Positions 1-11,060 of a stretch of DNA of 63,500 nucleotides are shown here, piece after piece. The stretch covers positions 474,001 through 537,500 of the forward strand of contig WPIO01000072.1 in the NCBI GenBank assembly GCA_009760855.2. Direction: 5' to 3'. The stretch is from Cristatella mucedo (lineage: Eukaryota > Bryozoa > Phylactolaemata > Cristatellidae). The position numbers and the translations under genes are program-made. Within the stretch, counting starts at the first letter, position 1. Every line of letters begins with the position of its first letter. The notes beneath the pieces are model-generated. The model had not been told where the DNA came from, did no database searches, and saw only the letters and a program-made list of their open reading frames with translations.

Positions 1-738
1 CCGCTGTTGGCCTGGCCACAGCCGGAGGGCTCTCTGGGAGATTTAATCAATGGTTAATAGCTCCGCCCTCAGCTCACCCACGTCAAGCCAATGGACTGCA
101 AGTAGGCAGCCGAGATCAAGGCAGCTGAGAGCCTGCCAACCAAGGTTATCTTTACCCCGAGGCCCCTATTTCCCTGCAAGTCATCAAGTGCTTACCGGTG
201 CTACTAGTCTGCTGCCAGGTAGACGGCCGACTTCAAGGAAAGTAGCCTGTGGCAAATAGCTCTCTGCTGCATCTCGCTCACAAGAGACTAGAAGTAGTTA
301 ACATGCCTGACGGCAGCTGCTGTAGTAGCCGGCTAGCGAGATCCGGAACAAGCGCTCCAGAAACCGCAGTCTCTCCTCTCCTGTAAACCTTGCACTCACC
401 GCAGTGGCCGCCGTGCGCCAATAGCTGACCAATGGGTTAGGGCATGCACTCACTGTGCACCCCACTAGCAAGTGTACTGTAGCCGGGTGTTTGTTGCCAT
501 GGTGGGCTGGGGCGAGGGTGATGCACAGGCTCAACAACACCAGCAAGCTAGCCCGGATGCTGGCTGCCAATGTCAGAAGGCCAGAGCAACCACTGTTTCA
601 CTGTGGTACTGCCCATCACCCGCAAATAATGCCTCCTTTAAAACGCAAGACAAGCTCGAAGTGCTGCTTGCCTGTAGCAAAGAGGCTACTGTTCTCTGTG
701 CTGCGCGACCTTAGCACGACATGAGCCCAATCCGACAC
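1..738. other. No recognised feature
   Basis: Mixed-composition sequence. Short open frames occur on both strands but none has a domain, splice pattern or compositional signature that I can support. I see no repeat family member here. Confidence 0.5.
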
Positions 739-828
739 AATAATAATAAGGATAATTCATTTGTGTGGTGCACTAAGAGAACTAAATCTCTTTCTCGGCA
801 CTTTACATATGCTGTAAAAGAAGCATGT
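739..828 (-). mobile_element. LINE-C 3' tail, 5'-truncated copy
   Basis: About 90 bp matching the 3' terminus of the LINE-C family on the minus strand: TAATAATAA at the low-coordinate end, then the conserved segment containing AGAGAACTAAATCTCTTTCT and a TTTACATATGCTGTAAA block. The same module recurs at 26023, 31555, 36758, 37578, 45232, 46737 and 51772, so it is an interspersed, heavily 5'-truncated retrocopy. Confidence 0.7.
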
Positions 829-1014
829 CAATTCTGGTAGCTCATGAGAAAGGGGAGCATTACTTGATGGTCAGACAGGATTGACCAAGTGCGAGCATTT
901 CAGGGTCTTGCAGGTAGATGGGACACAGCCAGCGATGCAGAAGTGTGACTGCAGCCGTCTGCTGAGTGATTATCTGTGAAACGATGACCGATGCCAGCTC
1001 ACTTATACCTCCAG

Positions 1015-1163
1015 CTCTTTGTCCATGGGAAAGGTGCTCGCTCGTCACGACCCGGGTCGTTGGTTCGAGTCCTGAAGTGGTCGATTCTGTATCAATCACT
1101 GCAAGCAGCAGGGATAGCCGTAAAGGCTCTTCTGCCACTATATAAATGAGGCTGCTAAACCGA
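1015..1163 (+). mobile_element. SINE-B copy, diverged
   Basis: tRNA-like head with a B-box-like GGTTCGAGTCC near 1061, followed by the family middle and the tail block (AGCCGTAAAGGCTCTTCTG, then an ACTATATAAATGAGGCTG variant). Diverged relative to the copies at 1404 and 52108. Confidence 0.65.
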
Positions 1164-1403
1164 CGTACCTTTTATTGGCCTATATTAAAGTATATGAACT
1201 AGCCACAGCTCGGAAATAGCTTACAGAGTGATGCTCTTGATTACCTTTGTAATCGGCATGGCACATTGCCGATGCCGATTCTTTGCAGCTTGCCGAGGAT
1301 GCTTTCAGTCGTCTTCTAGAGTTTAGTCGTCTGCTAGTGACTCCGGTATTTCATACAAGGTTTCTGCCATCTGGAGCCTGCATATCTGTCAAGATTAACT
1401 ATG

Positions 1404-1600
1404 GTGAGGCGTAATGGCTCCCTAGGTAAGGGGGTTGCTTTTCACGACCTTGGTCCCGAGGTCGTGGGTTCGAATCCTATGGTGGGTGATCCTTTATCGC
1501 CAATGCAAGCGGTGGTGATAGCCGTCAAGGCTCTTCTGTCGCTATACAAAAAGAGGCTGTTAAATCAACTAGAATTTATTTATTTATTTATTTATTATTT
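1404..1600 (+). mobile_element. SINE-B copy, near full length
   Basis: Begins with a tRNA-derived head and has a B-box GTGGGTTCGAATCC. A central hairpin region follows, then GGCTCTTCTGTCGCTATACA, AAAGAGGCTG and a tail of repeated ATTT. Head, hairpin and tail match the copy at 52108-52292, which defines the family in this window. Confidence 0.8.
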
Positions 1601-2029
1601 TCTTTATATTATTCATCAGATCAAATATCCAGACTTATTATTCGGCCAGATGACAGCAACGCGATTGTGTGCAACGAAGAACTTAGCATGGTTACTCGTC
1701 TTTTGTGTAGGCAAATAGAGATGAGAGGCAGACAAAGACTATTGAAAGCTACTGAAAACCAGTGCTAAAACTAAAGCTAAAACTTGAGGCTAGTTCAAAT
1801 GTTGGCAAAGGCTGCCTGTGTCCTCAGCCTTCTTAAAAGCTGTCAGTTTCCGAGTCAGCTTCGGCAAGCTCTTGTATGTTGCACGGCAGACCCCTCAATT
1901 GCCATTTGGGGAGTACCCGTGGGCAACCATTGCTAAAGTTCACCGGTCCTGCCCACCCACGCTCACCCATCGCCCAGAAGTTCGATCGCCGGACCATCCA
2001 CACCATACCCATACCCACACCCATATCAA
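1601..2029. other. No recognised feature; short CCCATA repeat near 1996-2028
   Basis: No gene or repeat family recognised. A short imperfect CCCATA/CCCACA run precedes the LINE-D tail at 2030, and a similar CCATACCCATA run lies on its other side near 2221-2264. Confidence 0.4.
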
Positions 2030-2222
2030 TAATGTAATGCAATGTAATGTATCTCCGTCAACAACTCCACAAAGTCACACAGACTGTGTATGTCTGACGC
2101 AGGAGAGTTTTGTATAGCACACTCACAGCCTAAGCGGCTTTCGGTACGCATTCGGTAGCCAACAGACTTCATCTCATGAAACAAAGAGAAAGTGGGTAGC
2201 ATAGCAGAGTCAGGAGAGCATA
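2030..2222 (-). mobile_element. LINE-D 3' end, minus strand
   Basis: Reverse-strand copy of the LINE-D 3' terminus: TAATGTAATGCAATGTAATG (the ACATT-repeat tail), then a block ending in AAAGTCACACAGACTGTG and the CTAAGCGGCTTTCGGTACGC segment. The same blocks appear on the + strand at 3085-3322 and 58690-59205. Confidence 0.7.
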
Positions 2223-3084
2223 CCCATATTGATAGCCATATCCATGCCCATACCCATACCCAGATCGCCTCGTTCTCGCCAGAGACGCTGTCTTGGACCA
2301 AGATACGGAGGCGTTTCTAAGCCATCAGCCGCAGACTTATTCTTCAGCTTGCGCTCGTTCGTGGTGGCATCGACGTTCATCGCGATTCGAAGGCATTTGG
2401 AAATTTTGATTTGAGCTTTGAAAGCCCGACTTCTTGATCCCTCTCTTACGCCTGAATGTGGCGGTCCCGACCAAAACTCGGCCAAAAACACCGCTCCAAA
2501 CTCCCCATTTGACTCCAAAGGAACTGCGGGCAGACTCGGCGCTTGAACTCCTAAAGGCACCTTGGAGTGTGGAATTTTTTGAAGGGGTGGATATGGGCTT
2601 GGGTGTGTGTTTCGGTACCCCAGTTGAGGGCTCTGTTGTACAGGATAATTCAGCCTAGCAGAGACGATGAAACCTGAGATCAAAAGCATCTCAGCATAAC
2701 TAGCATCCGAGTGCATCAGTTTGCTGCCACTGGCTGAGTTTAAAATATCGCTATCATCTATGCAGCTTTAGCCAAACTGTTGATGCCGGCTTGCTTTAGA
2801 TTGTAACTGGGCACGATTCCAAACTCGGCACATCTCGCCTTGTCTGTCGAGAGCGGCATTACTGCTTTGCGACACCACGTCTCTCCAGTCAGTACTGGCT
2901 CACTGCCGGGCAATAAATATAGAATAGTCGTATTAAATGATATGATTAAATTAAAGGTACTTTCTTTCACTTGTTTGTACCAAAATGCACAGCTGTCCTT
3001 ATGAAAGCTAGGTGTTTTAGACAAAGAATTTTCAAAAACCTACGTTTATGAAGTTTACCTATTTGCTCCCATCTCACGCCACTA
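2223..3084. other. No recognised feature
   Basis: Apart from the short CCATAC run at the left edge, I see neither a gene nor a repeat family. Open frames are short and unsupported. Confidence 0.4.
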
Positions 3085-3322
3085 TCTTTTCCAGCCGCCC
3101 TGAGCTGCTACTTTAATTCTACTGAATTCCTCGATTGGCCTGCTGACCAAGTTATGCTTCCCATTTTATGTTGGCTCCGTGAGATTAGGTCTGTTGATAA
3201 CCCAATGAGCACCGAAAGCAGCTTAAGCTCAGTGTGCGCTATAGATAACTCTCCGACTTTATAAACGCTCAGACATTGAGGCTCTGCGGAGTTTCAAATG
3301 GAGATACATTACATTACATTAA
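3085..3322 (+). mobile_element. LINE-D 3' end
   Basis: Contains the family's CCGCCCTGAGCTGCTACTT block, the ACCGAAAGCAGCTTAAGCTC block and a terminal ACATT repeat. It parallels the 3' ends at 58970-59205 and 60960-61190. Only the last C-terminal codons and the 3' UTR are left. Confidence 0.7.
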
Positions 3323-4424
3323 TTCAACGAGAATCTGTGCACCGTCGAGTTCAGTGTGCTTGTGCAAACTCGAGCAAGATAGACCTTCACATAGACTACT
3401 ATTTTAAAGTACTCTGTATAAGTAAAATTTTAACTTCGGTTGCATAGTATAATAAGCGAATGCCTACTTGTGCAGGATGAAAGTGGCAGGTGAACTTTAT
3501 GCCCGTTGCTACTGAGGCTGTTAGCAAAAAATTAAGACCTATTGACCCACACATCCACTCCACCGCAAGAATGCAGCCGATACTAACATTTTTTAGTCTT
3601 TTTTTCAAAGACATGCATCTAACTCTCATAACTTGATCAGGAGTTATTGCTCAATCAATTTGTCTTCATAATGATGCGCTTCTCTGCAGCTTGCCAGTTT
3701 TTCAGCTAAATATTGTATAGAAATAATCAGATGCACGCATTAGGGCACTGCGAGCGCGTGCTGACACTCGTGCAGGCACACACACACGTACTCAAATATA
3801 TATATATATATATATATATACACTAGCTTATGCTCTTGCAAAATCACTAAAATTGTCAGTGTTGAGTTACAATGCAGGTCTGGTGTGTTCGCTGACCTAG
3901 TGGTAAGTCCAGCCCAGCTGGTGAGCCCGCCCTATTGTCAGACAATGACTCCATACCATAACTTAGGTGGTGACGCTTCGAACCTTACCTTCAATCTCTT
4001 TCTGTTTTTGACCTTATCAAGTGTGAAGCATTCACTGAGCGTTGACAGCACGAAGCTCTTGGGCTACTTCTCCTGTCTCTTCCAGCGGTCGATTTTTTCG
4101 TATGCGACATTTCTGCTGAGATTCGGCAGTATGGTGTTGAGTGACTTATTTTGCTGCTTGTTTTTTCTTGACAGCCTATGCGATAGATGCGCCATTATTC
4201 TGCTCGCTTTGCTCCTTTTATTCCCTATTCCTTGCTTTAAAAACTCGCCGCTCCACAATGGCGATCGGAAACCGTAGGCTTTATATGGAAATTAGCCTGC
4301 AACCGTGAAACGGTGAACTCCAGCATGGCTCTTGAAAGCCCGAGTGTCCACTGACAGCTAGTTGCCAGAGCGCGGGCAGTCACGCTCGCGCCGGCCGCTT
4401 TCCAATACGCCAACTCAGCTGGTC
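3323..4424. other. No recognised gene; short TA microsatellite at 3797-3820
   Basis: AT-rich sequence with a short TA run. An open frame at 3885-4277 (130 codons) is rich in hydrophobic residues but matches nothing I know and has no supporting splice or composition evidence. Confidence 0.4.
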
Positions 4425-4505
4425 GAAGCGCCGGATGCGCTGGAAGCGCCTGGAGCGCCGGAAGCGCCGGGAGCGCCGGGAGTGCCTGAAGCGCCGGTAG
4501 CGCCA
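4425..4505 (+). repeat. 9-bp minisatellite (GAAGCGCCG-like)
   Basis: About nine imperfect tandem units of GAAGCGCCG / GGAGCGCCG. Because the unit is 9 bp, one frame reads as an Ala/Pro/Glu-Gly tripeptide series. The enclosing 65-codon frame has no other sign of being a gene. Confidence 0.75.
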
Positions 4506-4879
4506 GTCTTCACTCGGAGCGACAGCGCGGGTAGAGCGAAAGCTGCTGGAATGCCGTAGCCACTATTTGAAGCCTTTTTAAGTATATAGTCCGGTGAAAC
4601 TCTAGCCTTACAATGTTCAATTTAAACTATGAGAGTGTATTTTGCAGTCAATTATGAAAATTAGCAAGTTATCTCCCTTTCCCCTTTTATTTGACGCTCA
4701 CCATTCCTGGAGCGCAGTGAGCTTACGGGGAATACATCACGAAAGACACGATGTAAATGTGACGTCAGGGACAGAGAAACGGCTTAATTAACTAGCGGAC
4801 TAAGTAACTAGCCAAGCTTATTATAGTGGTAGATGCATATACAAATACACATGTTTCCTTACCTATGCGTGCACGCGGT

Positions 4880-4942
4880 GAGCCGTGATAGCACACTAAG
4901 TAAGGCGGTTTCTTTTACAAGACCTCGGTCCCGAAACAAAGT
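4880..4942 (+). mobile_element. SINE-B head fragment
   Basis: GTGAGCCGTGATAGCACACT followed by AAGTAAGGCGGTT and a diverged GACCTCGGTCCCGA segment match the 5' (tRNA-like) half of the 52108 copy. The 3' half is missing. Confidence 0.65.
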
Positions 4943-4971
4943 CCTACATTCCAAGATTTTACAAGAAAGAA

Positions 4972-5003
<32 letters not shown>
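4972..5003 (+). repeat. GA microsatellite
   Basis: Uninterrupted GA dinucleotides, about 32 bp. Confidence 0.9.
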
Positions 5004-5005
<2 letters not shown>

Positions 5006-5730
5006 CTGGCATAAAAAATTATATTGACTCAAAGTAAGCCACCACCGACCACAGGATGCATTCTCTTTTCCATGCCATTCTCAGGCGGCGGCGGCTCGGC
5101 CTCCGAGGCGGTACAGCATTAGCCTTCAGCTTTGATTGCGTAGATCAGACATTTCTGACCGCCGCAGAAGAAGCACGTGATTTCAATACCAAGCAAAAGT
5201 CAAGGCGTGAAAAAATATGGTTAACTCGTCATTTCTCCTTTCTTAGTAAAGCAATCTGTCACCTACAAACAAAGAGGTAAAGAGATATGACAGGCCTAAA
5301 AGAGAGGCAACGAGATATCGCAGGTCTAACAGGCATACAAAGAAATGATAACCGCACGCATGCTTATCCTGGGCTACCAACAAGACAAGTGCTGAGGACC
5401 TAATACCGGAGCCAATTGTGCTTGCAAACACTACTAAGCCTGTTCTGTCAAAGCTATTTATGACACAGCCTTAGAAGAGAGCTATTATAGAAGCAGACCA
5501 ACAAGTGAATGCAGCAATATTATGCACTAGCTGCGGGATACTCAAGTGACCTTAGGATGGGGAGATGGGGTTTTCGAGACAGACAGACATATAGTGTATG
5601 CATGCGCCTGCATGTGTATGTGATGTGCGTGTTTGTGTGTGTTCGCATGTGTCTGTGCAATAGAGAAATAGATAGCTAGATGTATATGGAGTCAGAAAGG
5701 GTGAGGGAGAGGCGAGGATGTGAGGAGAAG
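5004..5730. other. No recognised feature
   Basis: Two imperfect 28-33 bp units around 5275-5335 (GAGGTAAAGAGATATGACAG and a related copy). Otherwise nothing identifiable before the large GA tract. Confidence 0.4.
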
Positions 5731-5734
5731 CGAT

Positions 5735-5765
5735 GTAGGAAGAACGAGAGAGAGAGGGAGAGAGA

Positions 5766-5828
<63 letters not shown>

Positions 5829-5874
5829 AGAGAGAGGGAGAGAGAGAGAGAGAGAGGGAGGAGAGAGAGAGAGA

Positions 5875-5958
<84 letters not shown>

Positions 5959-5960
5959 GG

Positions 5961-5992
<32 letters not shown>

Positions 5993-6052
5993 GGAGAGAG
6001 AGAGAGAGAGGGAGAGAGAGAGAGAGAGTGGGAGAGAGAGAGAGAGAGGAAT
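5735..6052 (+). repeat. Long GA (polypurine) tract
   Basis: About 318 bp of nearly pure GA with interspersed GGG interruptions. The long open frames in it (Arg-Glu on +, Ser-Leu on -) are artefacts of the dinucleotide. Confidence 0.95.
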
Positions 6053-6343
6053 AGGAGGGGAGGAGACACGAAAAAGCCAGTTAGAGCAGACGCAGCAGTT
6101 GTTAAGGTGAGACAGCATTCAGCGGCTAGAGCAAAGACAAACAATAAAAACCAGGCGCTAAGTGAGCATAGTAGAAATAGGAAGGCATAGCCACGCAGTA
6201 GACAGACAGACAGACAGCTAGAGACAGAGAGTCGTGTGTGTGGAAGTATACGAGCGTGCGTGAGTGCATGGGTGTCGGTGTGTGTTTGCGCACATATATA
6301 CAAATGCTTGTAAGCGGGTTTACAGAGATTGCATAATTCGTTT

Positions 6344-6470
6344 GTATAACGCCCTAAGGACACTTAATCTCTAATCAGGTTCTTCACATATCCCTCGGGG
6401 CTCGAGCCAACGACCTCGACCGGACCTTGGTCGGGGCGAGCGCCATCACCACTGGGCCAAACCAGATTAA
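6344..6470 (-). mobile_element. SINE-A copy, minus strand
   Basis: Reverse complement of the SINE-A structure: tail segment TAATCTCTAATCAGG, the TTCACATATCCCTCGGGGCT junction, B-box complement GGGCTCGAGCC, and the head complement ACCTTGGTCGGGGCGAGC. Confidence 0.8.
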
Positions 6471-6550
6471 GTGCTTGCTTACCTACATAGCAAGAAGAAC
6501 TTGAGGCTGCATTTAAGGCTGTTTGCAAGCATATACAGTGAACAGTAGAG

Positions 6551-6670
6551 GGGTTATTCCAAAAAACCACGATTTCTTTGAAAACGATTTCAGCACGATT
6601 GGTAGCTTTGACACCTGAGTTTCTGCACTAGGCGACAGCGTAGAGCCTCTGCACGTCCACTGGCCTCGTG
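6551..6670 (+). repeat. Left arm of a ~120-bp inverted repeat pair
   Basis: Starts GGGTTATTCCAAAAAACCAC and contains TTTGAAAACGATTTCAGCAC. It matches, with scattered substitutions, the reverse complement of 7271-7393. The two arms enclose about 600 bp of GC-rich DNA. Origin unknown. Confidence 0.7.
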
Positions 6671-7270
6671 TGCGGTGCTGGGCGGCCGCTGCTGCAGCTG
6701 ACGCCAGTAGCGTAGCATGGCACTCAGCCTGTCCGCTTCATGCAGATCGCTCTCGCCGGCTTAGCGATGGAGATCTCGGCGAGAGCGAGAGAGGCTGCGT
6801 GCAGCGAGCTCGCGGCGGCGCCGGCACGGCGCAAGCGCAGCCCGAGCCGCCGCCGCCGCCGCCGAAGCTCGAGCGGTGAGTGATTTGGTTAGTCTAATTT
6901 CTTGGCTTTTTCTCTTCTACAACGATCCGCGCTGGGCACATGTTTCCAATGCCCTGCGCCGGCCGCCGCCGCCACCGCTCCAGAGCATCAACAACCATGC
7001 GACGACTTCCTAATTAAATATTGGCACCCGCGCCGGAGGTGGGAGAGCGATTCAGGCCGGGCAGGGCGACTGCGCCTCCTCGGACTTCACTTCGAGTCTT
7101 TCGGACCTGTCTTCGATTCTAGGTTAGGCAGCTCGCTGTAAATGCAGGCAGAGGATGGGACGAACGCCTTAGCAGGAGGGGGCGATTCTCACCCGCCCCC
7201 TTCCGGGAATCGGCCATCCGATGGCCAACGCCGCCATTTCACCTGACAGGGCTGCTGCCGCCGCACCGGA
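6671..7270. other. GC/CpG-rich DNA inside the inverted repeat
   Basis: CpG-dense. An open frame ends in a proline run near 6840-6870, followed by a good donor (GCG|GTGAGTG at 6875). It could be a noncoding or 5' UTR exon of a + strand gene, but nothing confirms this. Confidence 0.35.
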
Positions 7271-7393
7271 CACGACGCCACCGGACGGGCAGAGGCCCCT
7301 ACGCCGTCGCCAGGTGTAGAAACTCGCAATGTCGAGGCTACCTGTCGTGCTGCAATCGTTTTCGAAGAAATCCTGGTTTTTTGGACTAACCCT
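7271..7393 (-). repeat. Right arm of the ~120-bp inverted repeat pair
   Basis: Reverse complement begins GGGTTAGTCCAAAAAACCAG and follows the 6551-6670 arm. A + strand open frame at 7329-7745 with a hydrophobic N-terminus overlaps this arm, which argues that the frame is fortuitous. Confidence 0.7.
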
Positions 7394-7800
7394 CCTTCTA
7401 TTCTTGATCTCATGTGCCCGAACGAAACGGGAGCGGCAGAGAGTGGAGCCGGCCATGCCGCTCCTACTTCAGACCTCGCTCTTAGTCCGAAGTTCCTCCC
7501 TCGCCCCCCCCCCAGGGTCGGTCTACTGCTCGATGGCCGGCGGAGAAATCGCGCACGATGCAATGACACTCCGTCACCAGCATGCGTCTCTGAGCCTGAC
7601 CGCCTTCTCTCGTCAGCTACGCTCCCCATCGATCGCGAACTTCGCGGGTCGGCAGGCGCATGTACAGCGAAATCGGCTGAGCGTTGTCGGCCGACGCGTA
7701 GGAGCGCTATTCGCTGCACGGAGCCAGGGCGGGCGGACAACTTAAACTCGAGCCCTCGGTACAAGCCTCAAAGGAAGCCCGGCTACGCGAGATGCCAAGA
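7394..7800. other. CpG-rich, no recognised gene
   Basis: Overlapping open frames exist on both strands, as expected in GC-rich DNA. None is recognisable. Confidence 0.4.
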
Positions 7801-7956
7801 AGGTTTGGTCCAGCGGTGAAGGTGCTCGCCCCGACCAAGGTCTGACTGAGGTCGTGGGCTCGAGCCCCGAGGCACGTGTGAAGCGCCTGAATAGAGATTG
7901 AGTTCTCTTGGCGCGCTATATAAATGAATTATATAGATGAAATGAATTATATAAGA
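7801..7956 (+). mobile_element. SINE-A copy, near full length
   Basis: Head GGTTTGGTCCAGCGGTGAAG, then GCTCGCCCCGACCAAGGTCT, B-box GTGGGCTCGAGCCCC, the GTGTGAAGCGCCTGAATAGA junction, AGTTCTCTTGGCGCGCTATA and an AATGAATTATATA tail. This is one of the best-preserved copies. Confidence 0.85.
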
Positions 7957-9945
7957 AGCGACGCCGCCGCCGCCGCTGGGCGGACATCGCCGCAGCCAGC
8001 TGAAGCGCGAAGCTCCGCGAGTCGAGCGAAACCGCCGCACCGAAGAGGCGACGCAGCTCAACCGTCCGGTGGTCTCCAACTAAGACAGCGGCTAGCCCGC
8101 CGGAATACGAAGGAAGTTACGAAACGCTACGAGCGAAACCCTTCGTTAGCCTCGAGAGACGGATCGTCGCGCAAGACTGTGAGGCGGAGGAGGAGCTACG
8201 GAGAGACCGATTAGCGACAGAACTGATGTCTCGAAGAATTGCCGGGTTGAAGAGTTGCGGCGGAAGCAGCAGCAGCAGCAGCGCACGAAGCAGACCGGAA
8301 GACGATAGCAGCTGGCGAGATCAATGCGCATCGCCCACAGCTCCGTAGTGACTCTCTGCGCTCTTCGCGTTTTCTTTTCGTCTGGCTCTACGCTCCCCTC
8401 GCCCAGGGGTCGTCGGGGGGGGGGGCGGGGGAATTCGCTGGAAGCTGACTAGCAATCGCTTTATTTGCCCCTATGCGAGCTCAGCCATGAGCACGACCGA
8501 TCCTACTTTTAATAAGTGCAACTATCGAGAAGCAATCTGTCTAGCAATCTGCTAGCTAGCAATCTGTCGAGCTACCTCCATATCGCGGCTAATAAGCGAG
8601 CCAGAGCGTCATTCAGTAAGGTGTTCGCCATGAGCCGGCTGGGCTGGGCAGGAATCGCGGCGGGCGGGGCCAGGCGGTTCTACGAATATCCGGGCTTCAA
8701 ATTGCAGAGCAAGTCAGATCTGCCGCAAGTTTCCGTACGGTTCGCGGCGAGGCTAGGCTTAGCGTCCGACTCGGCGGAGCAGCCTTCGGGCAAGTCACCT
8801 TCACCGGTAGCTAACGGCAGCGGGTGAAACGGCGACAGCCAAATGTACAAATTCGCGGCATTGATTCGCTGGCGCTCCATCCTGGATACAGCCGTCGTAC
8901 GATTCTGGCGCGGTGTTGCGCATGGGTCGGCTAGGCCACCGTGCTGTCAGCTCAGCTACCGGCGCTCCGTTCGTGGCATGACAGCGATCCCACTCGAGCG
9001 GCCGCTATCGACGGCGCGAAATACAAATCGCGATGCACGCTCAACGCGACTGCGCCACCGCGAGAGCTACGGCGCGTGTGCATCTCGACGCCGCATCCGT
9101 CCGGTCGCAGGGGCGCTGAAAAGAAAGCCTTGCACGCACACGGACGCCGTTCGTCGGCTGCACGCGCCGCCGGGTGCCAATGTGTGGGAGTGCACAGTCG
9201 CGGCGCGGCGGCTGCGTCCGCTGCTCGGCGGCTTGGCAGCTCGGCGGCGGCGGCCGCCGAGCATTTCGCCAGGCGCTCGTGCAATCCGCGGCTGCCGGCG
9301 CAGCGGCGGCGGCCGCCGGCGGGCCAGGCCGGCGGCCGCGGATCGGACGGCAGACGACGACGGCTGGCGTGCGCACTCGGGCCGCTGCTTGACCCCGGCA
9401 CGCGGAGCGTCGACAATGTAATCTCCAGTGCTCGGCCAAGACGCCTGGCCGCCTGCGCGATCGCTCGCTAAATGGTTTGGCAGCTCTCGAAACCTCGACA
9501 GCGGCCGGAACAGCTAAGTGGCTGTCAGTAAAGATAGCCGCGAGGTTGAATGACCGCAGCCGCAACTCGAGCTTCCGGTACACGCTGCGACCTCGCCTGC
9601 GTCCGCGCGCACTCGGAACGTCTCGAGCGACGCTTCTGAGCCCCCCCCCACGCTTCCTTCTCCCTCCCCCCGGCCGCTCCGCGTCTGCGGGGCGAAGAAA
9701 TGCTTGCAGCCGAACGCTCTGTTTCGCGCCGAAAGCCTCACCACAACGCCACGGGCTCGTGGCCGGCCCTCGAACGTTTGGGTCGCGCTTCTCACTGCAA
9801 CTCGTCGTGTCGGTTGGGATTGTCCCGTTCAGCTGGAGGAGGCGCTTACTAGCGCGATTGCTCGAACGTACAGCATGGCTGTGAAATTGTCGTTTCTTGT
9901 GTGGAAAAGTCTTAGCTCAATATTTTGACAGGAGCGTAAGGAGCG

Positions 9946-9946
<1 letters not shown>
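7957..9946. other. CpG-island-like DNA, no recognised gene
   Basis: High GC with abundant CpG. Open frames up to 192 codons occur in several overlapping frames on both strands, which is a compositional effect. It may be part of the GPB5 upstream regulatory domain. Notable runs are a short AGC repeat near 8265-8282 and a G run near 8416-8430. Confidence 0.4.

Positions 9947-10022
<76 letters not shown>
9947..10022 (+). repeat. GA microsatellite
   Basis: About 76 bp of GA in the middle of the CpG-rich domain. Confidence 0.95.
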
Positions 10023-10024
<2 letters not shown>

Positions 10025-10970
10025 AAGCGAACGGTTCAAGGTGGAATTCTTCGCGCGTCGGCATCAATGCATCAGCGCCGGTCGTTGGCCTAGGGCCGAC
10101 TGCAGCCGATTCGTGCGCCTACGCCATGGCTAGGAGCGATTGTACCGCATGTCGAAATGCCCCGCCGCGCCTGCTTTTAACCACTCGTCGTTGCCCCAGG
10201 AAAGGGGGGGGCGTCCCCCGTCCACTCCGAGAAGCGCACCGCCCACCGAGCTCGCCCACCGGATTCGTGCCGCCGCCGAACTAGACGCGCAGAGCGAGGA
10301 GCCATCGACGTATCGCGATCGGCGCTGGGAGGCTACCCGCATCGCTAGGCCAAGCCGCCGTCTTTCCGCCGCCGGAAAGACGCGTTTGGCCGCACGCCTC
10401 GCCATTCTCGCGGTTATTAGTTTACTCGTCTCTCATCTCTCGTGTAGAGTTGGACGGACGTGCGAGCGTCTTGTTTGCTTGGCTCGTCGCAGGCAGTTAC
10501 GGCCTGACGAGGGCGTCTATTTCGGGGTGGGCGCCTAATGGCCGGGTCCTTTTATCGCAGCATGAGCGCTGTGCTTGGAGAGCGGGTCGCGGTGCCGAGG
10601 TGTGGCCGACAGAGGCGGCCACCTGCCGCGGCTCGGGCGCTCGTGTACGCGCGAGCCGCCGCAGGTGCCCAATAGTCGAGCGCGACGGCGCATCCGTCTT
10701 TTAAAAATAAGCTGCACGCTGGGCGCGCCGCGACGCAGGCCACCGGCGTAGCGGCGCGCCCTGCGTCACCGAGACGCCGCCGCCGCCGCCGCTCAGCGAC
10801 AGCTACGGCGGCGGCGCGCGAGTCATCCGAGCCCGTCCATCCTGTTTTGCGCAAGTCGGCCGGAATGCGACTCTTCCGCGTCCCACTCTATTCGTCCCTC
10901 CGCCCCCAGTTCCCCGGCGCCGTCGCCGCTCGGTAAGGTCTCTTGGCCCCTCATCCGGGCCTTAGCTCTC
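10023..10970. other. CpG-rich, no recognised gene
   Basis: Continuation of the GC-rich domain. No open frame is recognisable. A GCC/GCG-rich stretch lies around 10760-10820. Confidence 0.4.
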
Positions 10971-10972
10971 AG

Positions 10973-11060
10973 GCATGCGGTGCTCGCTCTTCACGATCGA
11001 GGTCGTAGGTTCGACTTGCCCTTCCGGCTTTGATGGCGATAGGCACCCAGGTTTAAGAAG
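10973..11060 (+). mobile_element. tRNA-like SINE fragment
   Basis: GCGGTGCTCGCTCTTCACGA, then TCGAGGTCGTAGGTTCGACT (B-box-like) and a GCGATAGGCACC stretch resemble the head and middle of SINE-A/SINE-B. The tail is missing. Confidence 0.5.

Noticed and set aside
7329-7745. 138-codon + frame with a hydrophobic segment (FFGLTLLLFLISC) resembling a signal anchor
   Set aside because: It overlaps the right arm of an inverted repeat and sits in stop-poor CpG-rich DNA. No donor and no homology recognised.
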